64,000 bases of DNA, from positions 2,976,001-3,040,000 of the forward strand of contig CP064997.1 of the NCBI GenBank assembly GCA_016700055.1, given 5' to 3'. Made by a program: the position numbers and the translations under genes. Below are positions 43,941 to 51,915 of this stretch, piece by piece (the first letter of the stretch is position 1; the number at the start of each line of letters is the position of its first letter). Origin of the DNA: Actinomycetota bacterium (GTDB lineage: Bacteria; Actinomycetota; Acidimicrobiia; Acidimicrobiales; Ilumatobacteraceae). The notes under the pieces were generated by a model. That model ran no database searches and was not told where the DNA came from. It saw only the letters and a list, made by a program, of their open reading frames with translations.

Positions 43941-45200
43941 GTGGCGACGCCTGGCGAGCGCGCTCATCTCCAGCATCGGACGATCACCGCGCTGCGGATG
44001 GTGCAGGTTCCCGGGCAGGCGGCGGTGGCCGGGGTGGTCGCGGTGTCCGCGCTGCTCGCCTCCGATCTGCTCGGATCCGACGCGCTCGCCGGGTCGGCCG
44101 GGGCGAGCTTCACGATCGGAAGCGCGCTCACGGCCGTCCCGCTTTCTGCGTTCATGCGCCGGCGCGGCCGGCGCCCGGGGCTGGTGCGGGCGTTCTCGAT
44201 CGGCGCGGTGGGGGCGCTCGTCGCCGTCGCCGGCGGGCAAACCCGCCTGTTCGGGCTCTACCTGGCCGGCATGGTGCTGTTCGGCGCCGGGCAGGCGGCG
44301 ACGCTGCAGAGCCGCTACGCCGCGGCTGACCTCGCCGAGCCCGAGCACCGGGCGCGGGCGATCGCCGCCGTCGTCTGGATCGGGACGCTCGGCGCGGTGT
44401 TCGGCCCCCTGCTGACGCCGTTCGAGAAGGACGTCGCCGAGGCCGTCGGGCTCGACCGTCTCGTCGGCCCCGTGGCGTTCGCTGCGGCGCTGTTCGCAAT
44501 CGCGGCCCTGGTCGCGTGGTGGCGCCTGCGCCCCGACCCGCTCGCCGCGGCCGGGGCCCTCGACCCCGAGGCCGAGCGCGTCCACCCACTGCACCACGTC
44601 CGTTCCTCTTACCGGACGATCTCCGCCAGCCGGGCGGCGGTGCTGGGGTTGACGGCGATGGTCGTGTCGCAGACCGCGATGGTCGCGGTCATGACGATGA
44701 CCCCGCCGCACATGAAGGATCACGGCCATGCCGACATGTCGGCCTACGTGATCGCGCTGCACATCGTCGGGATGTACGGGTTCGCACCGCTGGTCGGGCG
44801 CATCTCGGACCGCATCGGGCGCGTAAGGGCGATCGGCGCCGGTGCAGCAGTTCTCGGAATCGGCACGGTCACCACCGTCGTCGGCGGGTACGTGCCGGCG
44901 CTCGTGTTCGTCGGCCTGCTGCTGCTCGGCGTGGGGTGGAGCTTCGGCCTGATCGCGGGCAGTGCTCTGCTGACCGAGTCCGTCGACGCCGATGGCCGGG
45001 TAGAGGTGCAGGGCACGGCCGACCTGACCATGAGCCTCTGCGGCGGCGCCGCTGCGTTCGCGAGCGGGTTCGTCAAGCAAGCATGGGGTTATCACCTGCT
45101 CGCCAACGCAGCCACCGCCGCGGCGGCGTTGCTGATCGTCGCCACGTGGTGGCTGCGTGCCCGCGCGGTCCCGTCGCGGCCCGCGTATCCTCCCGCGTGA
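43941..45200 (+). CDS. Major facilitator superfamily transporter
   Basis: A membrane transporter of about 419 residues. About 11-12 hydrophobic helices can be counted, for example VAGVVAVSALLASDLLG, AFSIGAVGALVAVAGG, LYLAGMVLFGAGQAATL, AAVLGLTAMVVSQTAMVAVM, YVPALVFVGLLLLGVGW and LLANAATAAAALLIVATWWL. Cytoplasmic loops have RRRGRRPG and GRISDRIGRVR, the MFS loop 2/8 signature. The start is GTG 43941; a TTG at 43929 overlapping the uvrA stop would add four residues. It sits between uvrA and uvrC, an unusual place for a transporter. A drug or metabolite efflux role is a guess. Confidence 0.87.
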   Translation: MATPGERAHLQHRTITALRMVQVPGQAAVAGVVAVSALLASDLLGSDALAGSAGASFTIGSALTAVPLSAFMRRRGRRPGLVRAFSIGAVGALVAVAGGQTRLFGLYLAGMVLFGAGQAATLQSRYAAADLAEPEHRARAIAAVVWIGTLGAVFGPLLTPFEKDVAEAVGLDRLVGPVAFAAALFAIAALVAWWRLRPDPLAAAGALDPEAERVHPLHHVRSSYRTISASRAAVLGLTAMVVSQTAMVAVMTMTPPHMKDHGHADMSAYVIALHIVGMYGFAPLVGRISDRIGRVRAIGAGAAVLGIGTVTTVVGGYVPALVFVGLLLLGVGWSFGLIAGSALLTESVDADGRVEVQGTADLTMSLCGGAAAFASGFVKQAWGYHLLANAATAAAALLIVATWWLRARAVPSRPAYPPA

Positions 45201-47089
45201 TGGTGAAGCGCCCGCCTGTCGGCACGATCCCCGACGCGCCGGGCTCTTACCAGTTCAAGGACGCGGCGGGCCGGGTGATCTACGTCGGCAAGGCATCGAG
45301 CTTGCGTCAGCGCCTTTCCAACTACTTCCAGGACGTCCGCGGGCTGCACCCGCGCACCGCCCAGATGGTGGCCACGGCCGAGTCGGTGGAGTGGATCGAG
45401 GTGCGCAACGAGGTCGAGGCGCTGATGCTCGAGTACTCCTTGATCAAGGAGCACCACCCCCGCTTCAACGTGCGCCTGCGTGACGACAAGAGCTATCCCT
45501 TCCTCGCGGTCACCGTCGACGAGCAGTGGCCGCGGGCACTCGTGATGCGGGGCCGCAAGCGCAAGGGCGTGCGCTACTTCGGCCCGTACGCGCATGCGTA
45601 CGCGATCCGCGACACGCTCGATCTGCTGTTGCGCACGTTCCCCATCCGCACCTGCAGCCCGGGCAAGTTCAACCAGCACGCGCGGCTCGGGCGGCCGTGC
45701 CTGCTGTTCCACATCGAGAAGTGCAGCGGGCCCTGCGTCGACGAGATCGACGAGGTCGCGTACCGCCAGCTCGTCGTCGAGCTCTGCCAGTTCTTGGAAG
45801 GCGACACCGACGAGATCATCGGGCGCCTGCAGTCCGACATGGCCTCGGCGGCAGGGGAGCTGGAGTACGAGCGAGCGGCGCGCCTGCGCGACCGGCTGGC
45901 CGCAGTGCTGCGCGCCGTCGAGAAGCAGCAGATGGTCGCCGAACGCAACGAGGACCTCGACGTGATCGGCATCGCCGACGACGACTTCGAGGCCGCGGTG
46001 CAGGTGTTCTACGTGCGCAGGGGACGCGTCGTCGGGCGCAAGGGGTTCGTCGTCGACAAGGTCGAAGAGCTCAGCCCCGGCGGCCTGGTCGACCGCATCC
46101 TCGAGGCGTTGTACGGCGACGAGCCGTCGAACGGCTTCCCCAAGCAGGTGCTCGTGCCGGTCGAGCCCGACGACCTGGGCACGTACGAGGAGTGGCTCTG
46201 CCACCAGCGCGGGTCCCGGGTGCAGGTGCGTGTCCCTCAGCGTGGGGACAAGCGCAGCCTGCTCGAAACCGTCACCCGCAACGCGAAGGAGGAGTTCACC
46301 CGCCACCGGCTGCGCCGCGCGAGCGACCACAACGCGCGGAGCCGGGCACTTACCGAGCTGCAGGACCTGCTCGGCCTGCCGGAGGCGCCACTGCGGATCG
46401 AGTGCTACGACATGGCCCACCTGCACGGCACCGACTACGTCGGCTCGATGGTCGTGCTCGAGGACGGCCTGCCCGCGAAGCGTGAGTACCGCCGGTTCAA
46501 GGTGCGCACCGTGGACGGCAACGACGACTTCGCAGCGATGGACGAGGTGCTCACCAGGCGTCTTTCGGCGTACTTGCAGGAGCGCGATCAGCCCCTCGAC
46601 GTCGAGTCGCTCGCCGACGGCTCGCGGCCGCGCCCGAAGCGCTTCGCCTACCCACCGCAGCTGCTGCTCGTCGACGGCGGCAAGGGCCAGCTCGCGGTCG
46701 CCGAGCGCGTGCTGCGCTCGCTCGGCCTGGAAGACGAGATCCCGGTCGCCTCCCTCGCGAAGCGGTTCGAAGAGGTGTTCGTGCCCGGGCGTGCGGAGCC
46801 GGTCGAGGTGCCCCGCGGCAGCGAGGCGCTGTTCCTGCTGCAACGTGTGCGCGACGAGGCCCACCGGTTCGCGAACATGTTCCACCGCGAGCTGCGCGGC
46901 AAGCGGATGACGGCCAGCTCGCTCGACGGCATCGCCGGACTCGGCGAGACGCGGAAGAAGAAGCTCGTCCAGGCGATGGGCGGGGTCAACGCCGTCAAGC
47001 GGGCGAGCCTCGACGACCTGCGCGCCCTCAGCTGGCTGCCCGACCCGGTCGCCCAGGCCGTCTACGCCAAGTTCCATCCCGACGGATGA
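45200..47089 (+). CDS. uvrC: Excinuclease ABC subunit C
   Basis: Dual-incision endonuclease of nucleotide excision repair, 629 residues. The N-terminal GIY-YIG domain is PGSYQFKDAAGRVIYVGKASSLRQRL. It is followed by a Cys-bearing region (RTCSPGKFNQH...LLFHIEKCSGPC), a UVR motif (LQSDMASAAGELEYERAARLRDRLAAV) near 210-240, the RNase H-like nuclease domain (IECYDMAHLHGTDYVGSMVV, LLLVDGGKGQL) and two helix-hairpin-helix motifs at the end (LDGIAGLGETRKKKL). The start is the ATG overlapping the MFS stop by one base. It overlaps the next gene by 4 bases (ATGA). Confidence 0.96.
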   Translation: MVKRPPVGTIPDAPGSYQFKDAAGRVIYVGKASSLRQRLSNYFQDVRGLHPRTAQMVATAESVEWIEVRNEVEALMLEYSLIKEHHPRFNVRLRDDKSYPFLAVTVDEQWPRALVMRGRKRKGVRYFGPYAHAYAIRDTLDLLLRTFPIRTCSPGKFNQHARLGRPCLLFHIEKCSGPCVDEIDEVAYRQLVVELCQFLEGDTDEIIGRLQSDMASAAGELEYERAARLRDRLAAVLRAVEKQQMVAERNEDLDVIGIADDDFEAAVQVFYVRRGRVVGRKGFVVDKVEELSPGGLVDRILEALYGDEPSNGFPKQVLVPVEPDDLGTYEEWLCHQRGSRVQVRVPQRGDKRSLLETVTRNAKEEFTRHRLRRASDHNARSRALTELQDLLGLPEAPLRIECYDMAHLHGTDYVGSMVVLEDGLPAKREYRRFKVRTVDGNDDFAAMDEVLTRRLSAYLQERDQPLDVESLADGSRPRPKRFAYPPQLLLVDGGKGQLAVAERVLRSLGLEDEIPVASLAKRFEEVFVPGRAEPVEVPRGSEALFLLQRVRDEAHRFANMFHRELRGKRMTASSLDGIAGLGETRKKKLVQAMGGVNAVKRASLDDLRALSWLPDPVAQAVYAKFHPDG

Positions 47090-47823
47090 GCGAGCCAGCG
47101 ATGTGGGAGCAGAACACGCAGTGGTGGGTGGACGGATTCACCGCAGGCGCAGATCCCGAGTACGAGGAGCAGATCCTGCCCCTGGCCGCACGGGAGCTCG
47201 CCGGGGCAAGACGGGTGCTCGACGTGGGGTGCGGCGACGGCCAGCTCAGCCGGCTTGCCGTCGAACGTGGCGCCGAGCACGTGGTCGGCGTCGACCCCAC
47301 GTGGAACATGGTGCAGGTGGCGGCGGGCCGCGGTGGGGGAGCGCAGTTCGCGCGGGCAGCCGCCGCCGCGCTGCCGTTCCGCAAGGCCAGCTTCGACGCC
47401 GTCGTCGCCTGCCTCGTGTTCGAGCACATCCGTGATGTCGATGAGGCGATCGCCGAGGTGGCGCGGGTGCTTGCGCCGGGCGGGCGGTTCTGCTTCTTCC
47501 TCAACCACCCCCTGCTGCAGACGCCGAACAGCGGGTGGATCGACGACCAGGTGCTCGACCCGCCGGAGCAGTACTGGCGCATCGGGCCGTACCTGGTCGA
47601 GGACGAGACGCTCGAGGAGGTGGAGCGCGGGGTGTTCATCCCGTTCATCCACCGTCCGCTCAGTCGCTACGTGAACGCGCTGGCGGCGAACGGGTTGGTG
47701 CTCGAACGGATGGAGGAGCCCGCTCCACCGCCCGGATTCCTCGCCCGAGCTGCGGAGTACGCCGCGGCGGCGACGATCCCGCGGCTGCTGTACCTCCGCG
47801 CCAGGCGGACGGTGGATTACTAG
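47086..47823 (+). CDS. SAM-dependent methyltransferase (class I, type 11)
   Basis: A 245-residue methyltransferase. Motif I is VLDVGCGDGQLSRLAVERG near residues 44-62, the post-I acidic residue is in VVGVDPTWNM, and motif IV is SFDAVVACLVFEHIRDVDEAIAEVARVLAPGGRF. The N-terminal WEQNTQWWVDGFTAGADPEYEEQILPLA and C-terminal HRPLSRYVNALAANGLVLERM features recur in small-molecule methyltransferases of this class. It overlaps uvrC by 4 bases, and its stop codon TAG forms part of the TAGCCT element before rapZ. Substrate unknown. Confidence 0.88.
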   Translation: MSEPAMWEQNTQWWVDGFTAGADPEYEEQILPLAARELAGARRVLDVGCGDGQLSRLAVERGAEHVVGVDPTWNMVQVAAGRGGGAQFARAAAAALPFRKASFDAVVACLVFEHIRDVDEAIAEVARVLAPGGRFCFFLNHPLLQTPNSGWIDDQVLDPPEQYWRIGPYLVEDETLEEVERGVFIPFIHRPLSRYVNALAANGLVLERMEEPAPPPGFLARAAEYAAAATIPRLLYLRARRTVDY

Positions 47824-47834
47824 CCTCGGCGGCG

Positions 47835-48680
47835 ATGACCGACATCCTCGTGATCACCGGGCTGTCCGGGGCAGGACGCTCCGGAGCCGCGGCGGTGATG
47901 GAAGACCTCGGTTGGTACGTGGTCGACAACCTGCCGACGTCTCTCGTCGACAAGATCGTCGAGCTGGTCAACCAGCCGGCGTCGACCATCGGGCGCCTCG
48001 CCCTCGTCTCCGGGCGCCAGCACGTCGAGTTGCTGCCCAAGGTGGGCGCGCTGCGTGCTGCCGGGCACCGGGTGCGCCTGGTGTTCCTCGACGCGGCAAC
48101 GCCGGAGCTGGTCAGGCGTTACGACGCCACCCGACGGCGTCACCCGTTGGTCGACGAGGCCGATGGTCTGGTCGAGTCGATCGAGCTGGAGCGCGAGCTG
48201 CTGGAACCGGTCAAGGCGGCCGCCGACCTGGTGATCGACACCACCGAGCTGAACGTGCACCAGCTGAAGGCGCGCATACTCGACGTCTTCGACGACGAGA
48301 CGAGCACGCGCATGCAGGTCGCGGTCGAGTCGTTCGGGTTCAAGCACGGCCTGCCGCTCGACGCCGACGTGGTGATGGACGTGCGCTTCCTGCCCAACCC
48401 GCATTGGGACGAGGCGTTGCGTCCGCTGACCGGCCACGACGCACCGGTGCGCGACTACGTGCTCGGCCAGCCGGCGGCCACTTCGTTCATCGACCGCTTC
48501 GAGGTGCTGATCGCCGACTTGCTGCCCGCTTACGCCGCGGAGGGCAAGAGCTACCTGACCGTGGCCATCGGCTGCACAGGTGGACGTCACCGGTCCGTCG
48601 TCGTTGCCGAGGAGCTCGCCCGCCGGCTGCGTGAGCGGGGCCAGGTGGTGCGCACGGGTCACCGGGATCTGGCCCGCTGA
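47835..48680 (+). CDS. rapZ: RNase adapter protein RapZ / nucleotide-binding YvcJ family
   Basis: A 281-residue P-loop protein. Walker A is GLSGAGRS at 9-16, with Arg15 where Lys is usual. The family segments DLGWYVVDNLPTSLVDKIVEL, RRRHPL, the VDVRFLPNPHW-type segment (here MDVRFLPNPHWDEALRPLTGHDAPVRDYVL) and the C-terminal LTVAIGCTGGRHRSVVVAEELARRL are all present. In enterobacteria RapZ controls GlmS sRNA decay; in actinobacteria its role is less clear. It is normally followed by yvcK and whiA, but gap follows here instead. TAGCCT (47821-47826) precedes the ATG by 8 bases. Confidence 0.95.
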   Translation: MTDILVITGLSGAGRSGAAAVMEDLGWYVVDNLPTSLVDKIVELVNQPASTIGRLALVSGRQHVELLPKVGALRAAGHRVRLVFLDAATPELVRRYDATRRRHPLVDEADGLVESIELERELLEPVKAAADLVIDTTELNVHQLKARILDVFDDETSTRMQVAVESFGFKHGLPLDADVVMDVRFLPNPHWDEALRPLTGHDAPVRDYVLGQPAATSFIDRFEVLIADLLPAYAAEGKSYLTVAIGCTGGRHRSVVVAEELARRLRERGQVVRTGHRDLAR

Positions 48681-48753
48681 CCCTCGCGCAACTAGGTTCG
48701 AGTCAACGGCTAGACCGATTTTCTTCGAACCCCTCTATGAAAGGCATCCCACC

Positions 48754-49770
48754 ATGACCGTTCGCGTAGGCATCAACGGCTTCGGCCGCATCGGCCGCAA
48801 TCTGTTCCGAGCGGCGAAGCAGGCCGGCGCCGACATCGACTTCGTCGCCGTCAACGACCTCGGCTCACTCGACACGATGGCGCACCTGTTGAAGTACGAC
48901 TCGGTGCTCGGCGTGCTGCCGAACGACATCAAGGCGTCGAAGAACGGGATCAGCGTCGACGGTGACGAGCTGCGCGTGCTCTCCGTGCGCGACCCGAAGG
49001 AGCTTCCGTGGGGTGACCTGGGCGTCGACGTCGTCATTGAGTCGACCGGCATCTTCACGTCGCGGGACAAGGCGGCGCTGCATCTCGAGGCCGGCGCGCC
49101 GCTCGTGATCGTCTCTGCTCCGTCGAACGGCGCCGACGCGACGTTCGTTTACGGGGTCAACCACAAGGACTTCGACCCGAAGGTGCACAAGGTGATCTCC
49201 AACGCCTCCTGCACCACCAACTGCTTCGTGCCGCTGGTGAAGGTGCTCGACGACGCCTTCGGCCTGGAGCAGGGCCTGATGACCACCGTGCACGCGTACA
49301 CCGGCGACCAGATGCTGGTCGACGGCCCGCACGACGACCTGCGCCGGGCAAGGGGTGCAGCGATCAACATCACCCCCACGTCCACCGGCGCGGCGCGCGC
49401 GACGGCCCTGGTGATGGAGTCGATGAAGGGCAAGCTCGACGGCACCGCGCTGCGCGTGCCGGTGCCGACCGGCTCGATCACCGACTTCAACGCGTTGCTG
49501 AAGAAGTCGGCCACCGTCGACGAGATCAACGCCGCCTTCCGCAAGGCCTCGCGCACCAGCTTGAAGGGCGTGCTGCGGTACACCGAGGACCCGATCGTGT
49601 CGAGCGACATCGTCACCGACCCGCACAGCTGCATCTTCGACGCCGGGCTCACGATGAGCCTCGGCAAGCTCGTGAAGGTGCTCGGCTGGTACGACAACGA
49701 ATGGGGCTACTCGAACCGGCTGATCGACCTGACCACATACGTGGCGTCGAAGCTGCGCAAGCGCCGGTGA
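48754..49770 (+). CDS. gap: Glyceraldehyde-3-phosphate dehydrogenase
   Basis: NAD-dependent glycolytic enzyme, 338 residues. The nucleotide-binding start VRVGINGFGRIGRNLFRAA is diagnostic. The catalytic Cys153 is in SNASCTTNCFVPL, and the His in TVHAYTGDQ lies near 180. The phosphate loop is NITPTSTGAARA and the C-terminal WYDNEWGYSNRL is standard. The ATG at 48754 follows AAAGG (48740-48744), a usable ribosome site, so unlike its neighbours it is probably leadered. It begins the gap-pgk-tpiA unit. Confidence 0.97.
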   Translation: MTVRVGINGFGRIGRNLFRAAKQAGADIDFVAVNDLGSLDTMAHLLKYDSVLGVLPNDIKASKNGISVDGDELRVLSVRDPKELPWGDLGVDVVIESTGIFTSRDKAALHLEAGAPLVIVSAPSNGADATFVYGVNHKDFDPKVHKVISNASCTTNCFVPLVKVLDDAFGLEQGLMTTVHAYTGDQMLVDGPHDDLRRARGAAINITPTSTGAARATALVMESMKGKLDGTALRVPVPTGSITDFNALLKKSATVDEINAAFRKASRTSLKGVLRYTEDPIVSSDIVTDPHSCIFDAGLTMSLGKLVKVLGWYDNEWGYSNRLIDLTTYVASKLRKRR

Positions 49771-49777
49771 GGGCGCG

Positions 49778-50881
49778 ATGACCAGCATCCCGGTCCTCGA
49801 GGACCTGGGTGACGTCGTCGGTCGGCGCGTGCTCGTGCGCACCGACTTCAACGTGCCGCTGCACGACGGCGAGATCACCGACGACTTCCGTATCCGCGCT
49901 GCCCTGCCGACGATCACCTGGCTCACCGAAAGGGGAGCCCAGGTGGTCTGCGCTTCGCACCTCGGGCGCCCGAAGGGCGAGGCCAATCCGAAGTACTCGA
50001 TGGATCCGGTGCGCGCCCGGTTGGCCGAGCTCGCCCCTGGGGTGGAGCTACTCGAGAACCTGCGCTTCGATCCCGGTGAGGAGCGCAACGACCCGGCGTT
50101 CGCGGCCAAGCTGGTCGAAGGTGTCGACGCCTACGTCGACGACGCGTTCGGTGCCGCGCACCGTGCCCACGCCTCGATCGTCGGGCCGCCGAAGACGCTG
50201 CCCTCGGCGATGGGCCGCCTGATGCAGCGAGAGGTCGAGGTGCTGCTCAGCCTGCGCGACGACCCCAAGCACCCGTTCGTCGCCGTGCTCGGCGGGGCGA
50301 AGATCTCCGACAAGCTCGGCGTCGTCGAGGCGCTGCTCGAGGTGGTCGACGCGCTCGTCATCGGTGGGGCGATGTGCTTCACCTTCTTGGCCGCGCAGGG
50401 CAACCCGATCGGCGACTCGTTGTTCGAGCCGGACCAGGTGGACACGTGCCGGCGCTTGCTCGGGCTCGGCAAGACGATCCACCTCCCGGAGGACATCGTC
50501 GGGGTGGATGCGAACGGCGACTACGCCACGTTCGGCACTCGCCTGCCCGACGGTGCGAAGGGCTTCGACATCGGCCCCGGCACCGCGGCAGCGTTCAGTG
50601 ACGTGATCATGGAGGCGCGCACCGTGTTCTGGAACGGCCCGATGGGGATGTTCGAGGACGAGCGCTTCGCGGCGGGCACCCGCACGGTCGCCCAGGCGAT
50701 GGCCGACACCAAGGCGTTCACCGTGGTGGGCGGCGGCGACTCGGCCGCCGCGCTCGCCCAGTTCGGCCTCGACGACGACGTCGACCACGTTTCCACGGGC
50801 GGCGGAGCGTCGCTCGAGCTGCTCGAGCTCGGCGACCTGCCCGGGCTCGCCGCCCTACGGGAGGCCCCGAATGCCCACTGA
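49778..50881 (+). CDS. pgk: Phosphoglycerate kinase
   Basis: Makes ATP from 1,3-bisphosphoglycerate. The protein has 367 residues, about 20-30 fewer than most bacterial PGKs, with shorter loops but all motifs. VLVRTDFNVPL near residue 20 and CASHLGRPKG near 57 bind the substrate. LLENLRFDPGEE and DDAFGAAHRAHAS are conserved, ALVIGGAMCFTFL is the nucleotide-binding start, and the adenosine-binding GPMGMFE and TVVGGGDSAAAL close the C-domain. It lies 7 bases after gap and overlaps tpiA by 11 bases. Confidence 0.96.
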   Translation: MTSIPVLEDLGDVVGRRVLVRTDFNVPLHDGEITDDFRIRAALPTITWLTERGAQVVCASHLGRPKGEANPKYSMDPVRARLAELAPGVELLENLRFDPGEERNDPAFAAKLVEGVDAYVDDAFGAAHRAHASIVGPPKTLPSAMGRLMQREVEVLLSLRDDPKHPFVAVLGGAKISDKLGVVEALLEVVDALVIGGAMCFTFLAAQGNPIGDSLFEPDQVDTCRRLLGLGKTIHLPEDIVGVDANGDYATFGTRLPDGAKGFDIGPGTAAAFSDVIMEARTVFWNGPMGMFEDERFAAGTRTVAQAMADTKAFTVVGGGDSAAALAQFGLDDDVDHVSTGGGASLELLELGDLPGLAALREAPNAH

Positions 50882-51659
50882 CGACCGCCGGCCGCTGATC
50901 TCTGGCAACTGGAAGATGCACCTCAACCACTTCGAGGCCATCCAGACCGTCCAGAAGCTCGCCTACCTGGTCGGCAAGGACGACGTCGCCGCGGTCGACG
51001 TGAGCGTGCACCCGCCGTTCACCGACCTGCGCAGCGTCCAGACCCTGCTCGAGGCCGACGACATCCCCTTGGCCCTGGGCGCTCAGCACTGCCACTTCGA
51101 GGACAAGGGGGCTTACACCGGCGAGGTTTCGCCGGCGTTCCTCGCGAAGCTCGGTGTGCATTACGTGATCTGCGGGCACAGCGAGCGCCGGGAGCTGTTC
51201 GGCGAGACCGACGAGATGGTGGCGAAGAAGGTGGCCGCGATCCTGCAGCACCAGATGACGCCGATCATGTGCGTCGGCGAGACGCTCGACGAGCGTGAGT
51301 CCGGTTCGACCGAGGCGAAGGTGATCGGTCAGGTCCGTGCCGGGCTGGCCGGGCGAACGCCGGAGCAGATCGCGTCGCTCGTGATCGCGTACGAGCCGAT
51401 CTGGGCGATCGGCACGGGGCGCACGGCCACGTCGGAGGACGCCCAGACGGTCTGTGCGGCGATCCGCGCCGCGGTCGGCGGGCTGGCCGGCGGCGACGCC
51501 GGGGCGCGCGTGCGCATCCAGTACGGGGGCTCGGTCAAGGCGGCCAACATCGCCGAGCTGATGGCGCAACCCGACATCGACGGCGCGCTCGTCGGTGGAG
51601 CGAGCCTGGACCCAGACGAGTTCGCCCGCATCGTGCAGTTCCGCTCGCACGGTTCATAG
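50871..51659 (+). CDS. tpiA: Triosephosphate isomerase
   Basis: Interconverts DHAP and glyceraldehyde-3-phosphate. Length is 262 residues. SGNWKMHLN near residue 11 supplies the catalytic Asn and Lys. The electrophilic His103 is in CGHSERRELFGE, and the catalytic Glu175 in AYEPIWAIGTG. The phosphate loop is IQYGGSVKAANI and GALVGGASL. The ATG at 50871 lies inside pgk, so the two are translationally coupled. No terminator is evident directly after it, but a 256-base gap follows. Confidence 0.97.
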   Translation: MPTDDRRPLISGNWKMHLNHFEAIQTVQKLAYLVGKDDVAAVDVSVHPPFTDLRSVQTLLEADDIPLALGAQHCHFEDKGAYTGEVSPAFLAKLGVHYVICGHSERRELFGETDEMVAKKVAAILQHQMTPIMCVGETLDERESGSTEAKVIGQVRAGLAGRTPEQIASLVIAYEPIWAIGTGRTATSEDAQTVCAAIRAAVGGLAGGDAGARVRIQYGGSVKAANIAELMAQPDIDGALVGGASLDPDEFARIVQFRSHGS

Positions 51660-51864
51660 CGAGGCGGCGGCCGAGCGGTCCGCAGTGCGGAACGAACGCT
51701 CCGGATCGATCGCGTTCTGAAACGTGGGGTGACCACCCCCCACTGACAGAGGTGCTACCTTGGCCCCGTCTCGGAACCGGGGAGGAGCTCTGAGACGGCT
51801 GCGTGAACAACGAAAGCACGGGCAGTCGAAGCGCCGGCGAGCCGGATGATCACGATCCACCACC

Positions 51865-51878
51865 AGGTGGTACCACCT
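51865..51878. promoter_or_regulatory. 14-bp perfect palindrome upstream of the peptide ABC operon
   Basis: AGGTGGTACCACCT is perfectly symmetrical and lies 37 bases before the GTG start of the binding-protein gene, in a 256-base gap after tpiA. The gap also holds TACCTT (51756-51761) as a possible -10 and a strong ribosome site AGGAGGT (51904-51910). The palindrome would fall in the 5' leader, so it could be an operator for a repressor or part of a leader structure. The assignment is inferred. Confidence 0.45.
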
Positions 51879-51915
51879 CCCGAGCATCAGACCAGACTGA
51901 CCTAGGAGGTCATGA

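Noticed and set aside
51912..51914. ATG just before the binding-protein gene as its start
   Set aside because: It is in another frame and does not give a signal peptide; GTG 51916 gives a lipoprotein signal behind a strong ribosome site.
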